Assembly: GCA_947508155.1 (NCBI GenBank)
Contig: CANNRM010000063.1
Location: 1 to 5,231 of the forward strand
Reading direction: 5' to 3'
DNA from: Rickettsiales bacterium
Lineage (GTDB): Bacteria > Pseudomonadota > Alphaproteobacteria > Rickettsiales > Rickettsiaceae
DNA length: 5,231 nt
In this document: piece after piece, positions 1 to 5,231 of the stretch
Numbering within the stretch: position 1 is the first letter of the stretch
Layout: the number at the start of each line of letters is the position of its first letter
The notes under the pieces: model-generated
Databases searched by the model: none
Seen by the model: only the letters and a program-made list of their open reading frames with translations
Told to the model about the DNA's origin: nothing
Position numbers and translations under genes: made by a program

Positions 1-81
1 TATGGCCTGAAATACGCAGATGGATTTGGTTATACGCATTTAGGACTTATCGGAAAACTGAAGCAAAATCAACCCTCTTGA
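1..81 (+). CDS. 3' end of an unidentified plus-strand gene (partial)
   Basis: Frame 1 is open from the window edge to a TGA at 79-81 and encodes 26 residues. They begin YGLKYADGFGY and end KLKQNQPS. The stretch is glycine- and aromatic-rich, which looks more like a folded protein end than noise. All three minus-strand frames over this stretch contain stops. A second plus frame is also open from base 3 to about base 114, so the choice of frame rests on composition and on the stop falling just before a perfect hairpin. I do not recognise the family. The gene would converge on flhB. Confidence 0.45.
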   Translation, partial: YGLKYADGFGYTHLGLIGKLKQNQPS

Positions 82-84
82 CTC

Positions 85-116
85 CGACTAATTTAATATG
101 GACGTTAAATTAGTCG
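85..116. terminator. Perfect 12-bp inverted repeat between convergent genes, candidate bidirectional terminator
   Basis: CGACTAATTTAA (85-96) is the exact reverse complement of TTAAATTAGTCG (105-116), with the 8-nt loop TATGGACG. It begins 3 bp after the plus-strand stop and lies 53 bp beyond the end of flhB on the minus strand, so it could end transcripts from both sides. The stem is AT-rich (4 G/C pairs of 12) and neither side has a clear U-tract. It may therefore work as an mRNA 3'-end stabiliser rather than a classical intrinsic terminator. Confidence 0.5.
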
Positions 117-169
117 AATACCAAAGCTCCATTTCTGCCAACCAAAGGCTCCAAATTTGTCGTATAGTG

Positions 170-1255
170 CTAACCTCTAGCCTTGCCCTTCTTCTTCTCG
201 TTCAAATAATAAACATATCCAATAATCTTCGCCACAGCCTCATAATGCTCCGCTGGAACATATTGCATCTCATCTACCTTATACAGCGCCCGCGCGAGCG
301 GAGCATTCTCAACCAAGGGGATATCATGCTCTGTGGCTATTTCTCTTATTTTCATAGCCATCATATCCATTCCCTTCGCAACGATCATTGGTGCGGGCAT
401 AGAATCTGCATCATATTTGACAGCTATCGAATAGTGAGTAGGATTCGTAATAATAACATTAGCTTGAGGCACTTGCTGCATGATACTTTTTTGTGCGCGA
501 GCATTTCTAATCTCACGCATACGCCTTTTGATCAAAGGATCTCCTTCTGATTGTTTATGCTCATCTTTCACCTCTTGCTTCGTCATACGTAGAGATTTGA
601 AATATTCAAAACGCTGATAACTATAATCTACTACAGCAAGCACAATCGCGGTAACTGCTGTACATATCATAACGTGATTCACGATAGAATGGAATTGGCT
701 CAAAATAAGCCCGATGCTCATCTCCTGATACATTCTAAGACCCTGAATATCACTTTGTACAATGAGATATAAAAAGGTTCCTACAAGAGTAATTTTAGTC
801 AAGTTTTTCAGAAGATCTACAATGCTCCTAGTAGAAAAGATTTTTTTTATCCCTGAAAAAATAGAAATACGCGATAGCTGTGGCTCAATAGAATCAAATG
901 AAAAAGTAAATTGCCCCTGTTGCACCATAGCAGAAAATATCACAGCAGCGATAACCAGAAGAAACAATGGGCTAAGAGCTAGCATCGCATTATTCACAAG
1001 AGATCTTATAATATTCCAGGTCTGTCCCTGATCTAAATTGATTTGGCCGGCATGTTCTATCACGAGACGAAGCTTAATTGCCGAATAATTGAAAATTAAC
1101 GGCAAAACCCATGCAAGCATTACAGTAAGAACGATTAAAACAAAGGCATTATTCACTTCTCGTGAACTAATAACCTGCCCTTTCTCCAAGGCCTCTTCCA
1201 TCTTTCGGAGCGAGGGCTCTTCGGTCTTTGCATCTTTATCTTCTTCGTCCGACAT
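170..1255 (-). CDS. flhB: Flagellar biosynthesis protein FlhB, export-apparatus switch protein
   Basis: FlhB is an inner-membrane part of the flagellar type III export gate. It switches substrate specificity from rod/hook to filament proteins by cleaving itself. The 361-residue length is usual for the family. Residues 10-35 match the conserved cytoplasmic N-terminus (KTEEPSLRKMEEALEKGQV). Four hydrophobic segments follow, at about 36-56, 91-112, 150-167 and 190-210. The linker at 224-245 (MTKQEVKDEHKQSEGDP and on) is typical. The autocleavage motif NPTH is intact at 271-274, so cleavage between N271 and P272 is expected. The start agrees with the acidic family N-terminus and lies 20 bp inside the end of the upstream symporter gene; the upstream GTAGAG is a weak ribosome binding site, so translational coupling is likely. 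The non-flagellar paralogue (SctU/YscU of injectisomes) is the alternative, but the N-terminus and linker read as FlhB. No other flagellar gene is visible here. Confidence 0.93.
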   Translation of the reverse strand: MSDEEDKDAKTEEPSLRKMEEALEKGQVISSREVNNAFVLIVLTVMLAWVLPLIFNYSAIKLRLVIEHAGQINLDQGQTWNIIRSLVNNAMLALSPLFLLVIAAVIFSAMVQQGQFTFSFDSIEPQLSRISIFSGIKKIFSTRSIVDLLKNLTKITLVGTFLYLIVQSDIQGLRMYQEMSIGLILSQFHSIVNHVMICTAVTAIVLAVVDYSYQRFEYFKSLRMTKQEVKDEHKQSEGDPLIKRRMREIRNARAQKSIMQQVPQANVIITNPTHYSIAVKYDADSMPAPMIVAKGMDMMAMKIREIATEHDIPLVENAPLARALYKVDEMQYVPAEHYEAVAKIIGYVYYLNEKKKGKARG

Positions 1256-2624
1256 TCTCTACGTAATAATTCGTTATAAATACTAGCAAATGCACTATTG
1301 TACCCACAAATATCGCACGAAGCATATGATCTGCTCCATAAAAATATTGCCAAGCTAGGTATCCCATTATACCAGATATTATTCCAATGACTAATCCTCT
1401 TTTTGAAATATGTTTGCCAAAAATAGTAGCGATAAAAGGAATGAGGATAGTAGGCGCCCAAAGCCCAGCGACATGCAAGATGATGTCTACTATGCTTTCA
1501 AATGATGCGCTAATAAAAATAGATGCACTACCAATAACTACGCTTGTTGTACGCGCAATGAAAGAAAGACTTGTCGATTCCGACATACAAAATATCGGCT
1601 TAAAAATATCCTGCGCCACTGCTACAGATGCAACGTTAAGATCCGTATCTGCCGTAGACATTGCAGCTGATAAAAAGCCAATAATGACCAAGCCTTTTAA
1701 TCCTTCTGGCATAATTTTTTGAATTGTATCCTGCAAAGCCATATTTCCAGCGAAATCTGGAGAAATCTGCATAGCCACCAAACCATTTATTGCTATACAT
1801 CCTATGAAAAAAATATATATAGCGGTTTTAATAACCATAGCATGTGTCATATATTTTCCGTTCTTATTCAACAAAGCGCGTTGTATAAGCGTGGGATAAC
1901 ATCCCATAACAGCAAAACTCAATGTCATCCAGATAGTATCCCACAGCAATTTATTGTCACTAAAAGAATATTTATCGGGTGGCACATTCTGCACAAAATT
2001 CACAAAACCTATCTCTTGAAGACCAAAAAAAGTAAGTATTGGAATAGCAATAATCATAGTCAAAAATTGCAAAGCATTATTCGTAATAACAGATCTCAGC
2101 CCCCCCATAGTTGTATATATTATCAACACCGAATAACTTATTATAATACTCGTTATATAATCCAACTCAAATATGCTAGAAAGCAAATGCCCACTAACGC
2201 TAATTTGCGCAGCTAAAAACCCTATAGATGTAAATACCACCATTATTCCAGAGATGATTCTTCCCGTGCAACCATATTCTGTAGCCATTATATCGCCCAC
2301 GCTGATAGCATCGTAATAACTAGCAATTTTAGGGATTACAAAAAATGCAATGAGTAGGTCTATAGGTGTTGTAAGAATAAGCGCATATGCATAAGATAGG
2401 TTTTCGCTAAATACTTTTTCCGTGAGACCAAATGTAGTACCACCGCCTACTGCTGTTGCAAACACAGTCGCCGCGAGTATGAATTTGTTTTTCCGCAACA
2501 CAGACGGAACATAGGAAAAATCTTTGAATGAGGATGAAAGTTTACTGCTTAAAACACCAACAGATAATGTAAGAAGTAAGTACCCAAGAATAACTAATAT
2601 GTCGAGATTATATAGAATGCTCAT
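1236..2624 (-). CDS. Sodium:solute symporter (SSS family) permease
   Basis: This is an inner-membrane secondary transporter expected to couple Na+ entry to uptake of a small solute. The substrate cannot be read from sequence; proline, pantothenate and other small organic solutes are all transported within the family. The 462 residues are almost wholly hydrophobic, with about 12-13 membrane segments, as usual for SSS proteins. Family landmarks are AVGGGTTFG (58-66), the signature running from Y170 through MGGLRSVITNNALQ to residue 186, QRALLNK (248-254), and the FLSAAMSTADTDLN segment (317-330), whose Ser/Thr residues correspond to the Na2 sodium site in characterised members. The start sits just before the first membrane segment. 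There is no Shine-Dalgarno sequence, but a TATAAT ends 6 nt upstream. The 3' end overlaps flhB by 20 bp. A G7 run lies at codons 173-175. The gene is intact. Confidence 0.9.
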   Translation of the reverse strand: MSILYNLDILVILGYLLLTLSVGVLSSKLSSSFKDFSYVPSVLRKNKFILAATVFATAVGGGTTFGLTEKVFSENLSYAYALILTTPIDLLIAFFVIPKIASYYDAISVGDIMATEYGCTGRIISGIMVVFTSIGFLAAQISVSGHLLSSIFELDYITSIIISYSVLIIYTTMGGLRSVITNNALQFLTMIIAIPILTFFGLQEIGFVNFVQNVPPDKYSFSDNKLLWDTIWMTLSFAVMGCYPTLIQRALLNKNGKYMTHAMVIKTAIYIFFIGCIAINGLVAMQISPDFAGNMALQDTIQKIMPEGLKGLVIIGFLSAAMSTADTDLNVASVAVAQDIFKPIFCMSESTSLSFIARTTSVVIGSASIFISASFESIVDIILHVAGLWAPTILIPFIATIFGKHISKRGLVIGIISGIMGYLAWQYFYGADHMLRAIFVGTIVHLLVFITNYYVENVGRRR

Positions 2625-2630
2625 GAGGCC

Positions 2631-2659
2631 ATTATAGCGTTAAATGAGCTTGGGGTACA
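2631..2659 (-). promoter_or_regulatory. Candidate promoter for the symporter-flhB pair, possibly giving a leaderless mRNA
   Basis: On the minus strand a perfect -10 hexamer, TATAAT (2636-2631), ends 6 nt before the symporter ATG. The best -35 at a 17-bp spacing is TGTACC (2659-2654), only 3 of 6 matches to consensus. A start site about 7 nt below the -10 would fall at the A of the ATG, so the transcript would be leaderless. That fits the absence of a ribosome binding site. The weak -35 and the AT-rich context keep confidence moderate. Confidence 0.4.
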
Positions 2660-2679
2660 GTTTTTTGTTGGATGGAGAT

Positions 2680-4215
2680 TTAATGGAATAAATCATATCC
2701 ACCCTTGTTCTTTCTGCTGGTGACTTTATTAACAAAACTCGCAACTTTTTTTGCTGCTTTTACCACAGCCTTCATAGGCTTTAGATCATTTCTAATCTGC
2801 GATAATAAACTTGACTTTTTACCAGCACTTTCACTAGGTATCAAATGCTCTGACATATCTTCTATTATAGGGCGCACTTGAGGTTTAATATCTTGGATAG
2901 CTATATCTTGCCCCCTTGTTGGTTGCGCAGTCTGAAGACCTAAATCTTGTCCTCTTTGTTTAATAAATTCATCAAGCGTGCCCTTAAATGGCTTGGAGTT
3001 TTTATCACTCTTAACCCATTCTATTCCTTTGCCCGCACCAAGCCCTATACCTTGGGCGCCCTCTAATTCCTTATAAGCCTTTTCTACTTCTTGAAGCAAA
3101 GCTTTCGTTTCCTGCGTTAGAGGTTCTTTCTTTTTGTGCGCTCTAACAAGCTTATCTACCTTAACCTGCATATCCATCAACTTAGCAACATCTTTCATTT
3201 GCTCTTGGCCTTTGTTATAAAAAGTCTCTAGATTTTTGAATGTACTTTGCATCGCCTCATAAACATTGACTTTCTTCGGATCTATTTTAACGTCACTCAC
3301 ATTATTATTGATTGCAATAAGCGAGTTTTTGACATGCTCTATAACTTCCTTATTACCTTGAGGATCTTCGAGCAATTCATTGACTAAATCACCGAATGAT
3401 TTTTTTGCTTGTTCTATTCCGTAAGTCACCCCTTTAGATTCACTCATCTCCTTAAATGCCTTAGCTAACTCAGCAGACGGCACAATGCCATCATAATCTC
3501 GCCATAATTTTGCCTGACGTGAGTTTGGACGAAGATCGCTAACAGTTTCTCTGTTCAAGAAATCCAGAATTTGATTACCTTTGTTACGTACCTGCCCACC
3601 AAAAGCTTTAGGCGCGTTTAACAAATCATTAAAGGCATGACCAAAATCTATTCTAGCGACTCTGGTGTTATTATCCTTATCCCTAACAACAACCATATTG
3701 CCTGGGTTAACATCATGATCTCCACTTAATGCTGATAGAGCAAAAGCGTTTGCTAAATCTTGTCGCAATAATGGATCACCTCTCAAATCTAATGTATCAG
3801 GTGCAGGGCCTTTGGCAGAGACTTTCACATGTCGCTTCTTAGTTTTAACGCCACGACTTTTTTGGGCATAATCATCTAATGTGCCGTCTTGTACATTATC
3901 AAGATATTTAGATGCGATTAGAACTCTCTCGTTCTTAACATCATGCACCAAAGATACTTCTGGAACTAACTCTGTTGCGCCTACTTGATCAGCGCCAGAA
4001 ATCGCCCTGCTCATAGTAGCAGCTATCACTTCTCCAAAGTTTTCACGATCAACACCACCAGCTTTTAATTTCCTAGTGCTTTTAGCATCTAAAATAGATG
4101 GTTTTAACTGATATGAAACCCCACCAGCTTTAACTTTGCTACTACCAGTAATTCCACCAGCACTCACTGAAGAAGCAAGATCAAATTGATCGATTTTGAA
4201 ATAACTTTGTGACAT
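2680..4215 (-). CDS. Putative effector with a PI3/PI4-kinase-like catalytic core
   Basis: The 511-residue protein has no signal peptide or membrane segment. Residues 30-210 show a kinase-fold pattern. These are a strand with a candidate ATP-binding lysine (GGVSYQLKPS, K38), a helix with E58/E62, a strand pair with PEVSLV (85-90) and VLIASKYL (98-105), the catalytic loop SGDHDVNPGNMVV (164-176; D168 and N173), and the metal-binding RIDFGH (188-193; D190). D-x4-N followed by hIDFGH is the arrangement of the PI3/PI4-kinase superfamily and of related bacterial effector kinases. It recalls the Rickettsia phosphoinositide kinase Risk1; that comparison is from memory. Residues 210-320 are unassigned. 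Residues 318-386 are charged and probably helical or coiled-coil. Residues 400-511 are low in hydrophobics and end in a basic tail (SRKNKGGYDLFH), compatible with a type IV secretion signal but not proof of one. The start is supported by GGA 8 nt upstream. Lipid kinase activity and secretion are inferred; a HipA-like protein kinase is the alternative. Confidence 0.7.
   Translation of the reverse strand: MSQSYFKIDQFDLASSVSAGGITGSSKVKAGGVSYQLKPSILDAKSTRKLKAGGVDRENFGEVIAATMSRAISGADQVGATELVPEVSLVHDVKNERVLIASKYLDNVQDGTLDDYAQKSRGVKTKKRHVKVSAKGPAPDTLDLRGDPLLRQDLANAFALSALSGDHDVNPGNMVVVRDKDNNTRVARIDFGHAFNDLLNAPKAFGGQVRNKGNQILDFLNRETVSDLRPNSRQAKLWRDYDGIVPSAELAKAFKEMSESKGVTYGIEQAKKSFGDLVNELLEDPQGNKEVIEHVKNSLIAINNNVSDVKIDPKKVNVYEAMQSTFKNLETFYNKGQEQMKDVAKLMDMQVKVDKLVRAHKKKEPLTQETKALLQEVEKAYKELEGAQGIGLGAGKGIEWVKSDKNSKPFKGTLDEFIKQRGQDLGLQTAQPTRGQDIAIQDIKPQVRPIIEDMSEHLIPSESAGKKSSLLSQIRNDLKPMKAVVKAAKKVASFVNKVTSRKNKGGYDLFH
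4053..4161 (-). repeat. Three short AGG(I/V) repeats in the N-terminus of the kinase-like gene
   Basis: The plus-strand octamer CCACCAGC recurs at about 4055-4062, 4121-4128 and 4154-4161, embedded in two longer near-copies of TTAAAGCTGGTGG on the coding strand. The protein shows AGGI (19-22), KVKAGGV (27-33) and KLKAGGV (49-55). The similarity holds at both DNA and protein level, so a small internal duplication is plausible. The second copy leads directly into the strand carrying candidate ATP-binding lysine K38. Confidence 0.5.
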
Positions 4216-4223
4216 TTAAATAA

Positions 4224-4226
4224 TCC
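4224..4226 (-). promoter_or_regulatory. Weak ribosome binding site of the kinase-like gene
   Basis: On the minus strand TGGA is followed by TTATTTAA and the ATG, an 8-nt spacing. It is a short match, but it is the only purine core near this start and it supports the ATG at 4215. Confidence 0.4.
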
Positions 4227-4241
4227 ATTTAATACAGCTTT

Positions 4242-4271
4242 ATTAAACATCAAAACATGTTGTATAATCAA
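4242..4271 (-). promoter_or_regulatory. Candidate sigma-70 promoter of the kinase-like gene
   Basis: TTGATT (4271-4266, 4 of 6 to the -35 consensus) is separated by 18 bp from TTTAAT (4247-4242, 5 of 6 to the -10 consensus). It would give a leader of about 20 nt containing the GGA ribosome binding site. The 110-bp gap after lolD suggests this gene has its own promoter. A second TATAAT lies further upstream, at about 4294-4299, but lacks a good -35. Both matches are easy to obtain by chance in such AT-rich DNA. Confidence 0.4.
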
Positions 4272-4325
4272 GTATTAATAGTGTTACGAACAAGAATTAT
4301 ACTGATACGACGCCTATATACCACA

Positions 4326-4967
4326 CTAACTGAGCGTTATAACTCTATCCGCCATTGCTGCTACTTCTTGATTATGAGTCACAATAACTAATGCAATATT
4401 CTTCTCTCTAACAAGTTTAACAAATAGATCGAGCACATTCTTCGCAGTTTCATGATCCAGATTTCCAGTGGGCTCATCCGCTAGAATAATCTTTGGATTA
4501 TTAATCAACGCACGTGCAATTGCAACACGCTGCTGCTGCCCACCAGAAAGCTCTCCCGGCATATGGAAAGTACGATTTTCAAGATCAAGTGATTTCAATA
4601 TTTCATCGGCTTCGTCTAGAGCTTTCTCATAATTAGCACCTGCAATAAATTTAGGCATTGCAACATTTTCACGCGCAGAAAAATCCTTCAACAAATGATG
4701 ATATTGATAAATAAAACCAAGCGATTCAAGGCGCATTTTTGTGCGCATTTTATCATCATTTGTGATGATGTTTCCATTGATAATAATATCCCCAGAATCA
4801 GGCTTATCTAAAAGCCCAGCGATATGTAGCAAGGTTGATTTACCACTGCCAGATGCACCAACAATAGCTACAATTTCTCCAGCTTTTACCGAAAGAGAAA
4901 AGTCTTTTAGGACGTCTGTTAAAATCACTGCTTGATAGGATTTGCATATGTTGCGTAATTCTAGCAT
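4326..4967 (-). CDS. lolD: Lipoprotein-releasing ABC transporter ATP-binding protein LolD
   Basis: LolD is the cytoplasmic ATPase of the LolCDE complex, which lifts outer-membrane lipoproteins from the inner membrane and hands them to LolA. All ABC motifs are present: Walker [10 protein letters not shown] (37-45), Q-loop glutamine Q88, signature LSGGQQQR (140-147), Walker B IILADEP (160-166, catalytic E165), and switch histidine H198. The segment [19 protein letters not shown] (87-105) is the LolD-specific version of the Q-loop region and separates it from other MacB-type ATPases. At 213 residues it is slightly shorter than the usual 220-235, with little after the H-loop. The start has a good ribosome binding site (GGAG, 6 nt upstream). 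It follows a LolC/LolE permease, as expected, but is separated from it by a palindromic repeat. No clear terminator is seen downstream. Confidence 0.95.
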   Translation of the reverse strand: MLELRNICKSYQAVILTDVLKDFSLSVKAGEIVAIVGASGSGKSTLLHIAGLLDKPDSGDIIINGNIITNDDKMRTKMRLESLGFIYQYHHLLKDFSARENVAMPKFIAGANYEKALDEADEILKSLDLENRTFHMPGELSGGQQQRVAIARALINNPKIILADEPTGNLDHETAKNVLDLFVKLVREKNIALVIVTHNQEVAAMADRVITLS

Positions 4968-4973
4968 TTAAGA

Positions 4974-4977
4974 CTCC
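4974..4977 (-). promoter_or_regulatory. Ribosome binding site of lolD
   Basis: GGAG on the minus strand is followed by TCTTAA and the lolD ATG, a 6-nt spacing. It lies 13 bp outside the edge of the palindromic repeat, so the repeat insertion left it intact. Confidence 0.7.
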
Positions 4978-4990
4978 ATATCAAAATAAC

Positions 4991-5077
4991 CGTCATCACG
5001 AGGAGCGTAGCGACGTGGTGATCTCACTTTAGATAAATGAGATTGCCACGTCGGACTTTGTCCTCCTCGCAATGACG
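4991..5077. repeat. 87-bp palindromic repeat (Rickettsia palindromic element-like) in the lol operon
   Basis: The element starts with CGTCAT and ends with ATGACG. It folds into a long interrupted hairpin with paired blocks 4991-4996/5072-5077, 4999-5005/5063-5069, 5011-5018/5046-5053, and 5021-5026/5038-5043. The inner loop of the right arm carries its own mini-hairpin, GGAC-TTT-GTCC (5053-5063). Both arms carry a form of the core CGTCATnnCGAGGAG...GACGTGGnnATCTCA. This resembles the dispersed palindromic repeats known in Rickettsiales and other bacteria (CGTCATTGCGAGGAG... type). It occupies most of the 118 bp between the permease stop and the lolD start. It is open for translation on the minus strand in a 41-codon frame (5093-4968) that overlaps the permease end and stops directly before the lolD ATG. 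Confidence 0.8.
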
Positions 5078-5085
5078 CTAACAGT

Positions 5086-5231
5086 TCACTCATAGCGCAT
5101 AGCCTCCACGGGATCTGTACTTGCAGCTCTATAAGCAGGATAAATAGTCGCCAGGAAGCATAAAGCAAGAGATAACCCCGTCACACCCACTACATTTGAC
5201 ATTTCTATCTTCGATGGCAAATAATTCAAAA
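5086..5231 (-). CDS. Lipoprotein-releasing permease LolC/LolE, C-terminal end (partial)
   Basis: The last 47 residues are in the window, from 5229 to a TGA at 5088-5086; the rest lies beyond the edge. The stretch has one hydrophobic segment (GVTGLSLALCFLATIYP) followed by AYRAASTDPVEAMRYE. That is the typical end of LolC/LolE-type permeases: the last membrane helix, then a short cytoplasmic tail with P-A-x-R-A-A and P-x-E-A-x-R-Y-E. The protein forms the membrane part of the lipoprotein release complex with LolD, encoded directly downstream. LolC and LolE cannot be told apart from this end alone. Confidence 0.88.
   Translation of the reverse strand, partial: LNYLPSKIEMSNVVGVTGLSLALCFLATIYPAYRAASTDPVEAMRYE

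Noticed and set aside
119..158. Near-repeat ACCAAAGCTCC / ACCAAAGGCTCC just beyond the flhB stop
   Set aside because: Only two short imperfect copies with no conserved context; chance is enough to explain them.
113..172. The flhB frame stays open for 19 codons after its TAG, raising the idea of stop readthrough
   Set aside because: FlhB is already of normal length and ends at a typical position; a short open run after a stop is unremarkable.
98..550. 150-codon plus-strand reading frame opposite flhB
   Set aside because: It lies antisense to a well-supported flhB, starts in the loop of the hairpin, and its protein has no recognisable character.
1719..2216. 165-codon plus-strand reading frame opposite the symporter
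   Set aside because: Shadow of the symporter gene, rich in His, Ser and Tyr, as expected from the complement of a hydrophobic coding sequence.
2661..2666. T6 run between the kinase-like gene and the symporter as a terminator
   Set aside because: The run is on the plus strand, while both genes are on the minus strand, and no stem precedes it.
4254..4261. AACATGTT palindrome upstream of the kinase-like gene as an operator
   Set aside because: An 8-bp palindrome in AT-rich DNA is common, and no regulator or second copy is visible.
4731..4750. Tandem GCGCATTTT within lolD
   Set aside because: It encodes KMRTKMR in a variable segment before the Q-loop; too short to be more than local sequence.
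4968..5168. 66-codon minus-strand reading frame between the permease and lolD as an ordinary gene
   Set aside because: Its first part overlaps the permease in another frame and the rest is translated palindromic repeat; only the 41-codon inner frame is kept, as a hypothesis.

Overview
The window is AT-rich and almost entirely coded on the minus strand. Its gene content suggests a host-associated alphaproteobacterium, most likely of the Rickettsiales or Holosporales type. The reasons are a Lol lipoprotein export operon with alphaproteobacterial-style LolD motifs, a flagellar export gatekeeper (FlhB), a kinase-like protein resembling intracellular-pathogen effectors, and a Rickettsia-type palindromic repeat between two operon genes. 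The assignment is inferred from motifs and composition; no rRNA or other marker gene is present to settle it.

Reading the minus strand in its own direction (high to low coordinates): the window opens with the C-terminal 47 codons of a LolC/LolE permease (5231-5086). A 118-bp gap follows, of which 87 bp is an imperfect palindrome (4991-5077). Then comes the complete ATPase gene lolD (4967-4326). A 110-bp AT-rich intergenic region with a candidate promoter precedes a 511-codon gene (4215-2680). Its N-terminal 210 residues carry a PI3/PI4-kinase-like catalytic core; the remaining 300 residues are of unknown function, with a helical charged segment and a basic C-terminus. After 55 bp, which contain a perfect TATAAT only 6 nt before the start codon, a sodium:solute symporter (2624-1236) overlaps flhB (1255-170) by 20 bp.

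The first 170 bp hold the 3' end of a plus-strand reading frame (stop at 79-81), convergent with flhB. A perfect 12-bp inverted repeat (85-116) lies between them and is probably a shared bidirectional terminator or a transcript-end hairpin.

Functionally there are three units: lolC/E-lolD (moving lipoproteins out of the inner membrane), a monocistronic putative effector kinase, and the symporter-flhB pair (nutrient or ion uptake plus the flagellar export switch). The points most worth following up are the kinase-like protein, the palindromic repeat that fills the lolC/E-lolD junction and stays open for translation across it, and a seven-G homopolymer inside the symporter's conserved motif.
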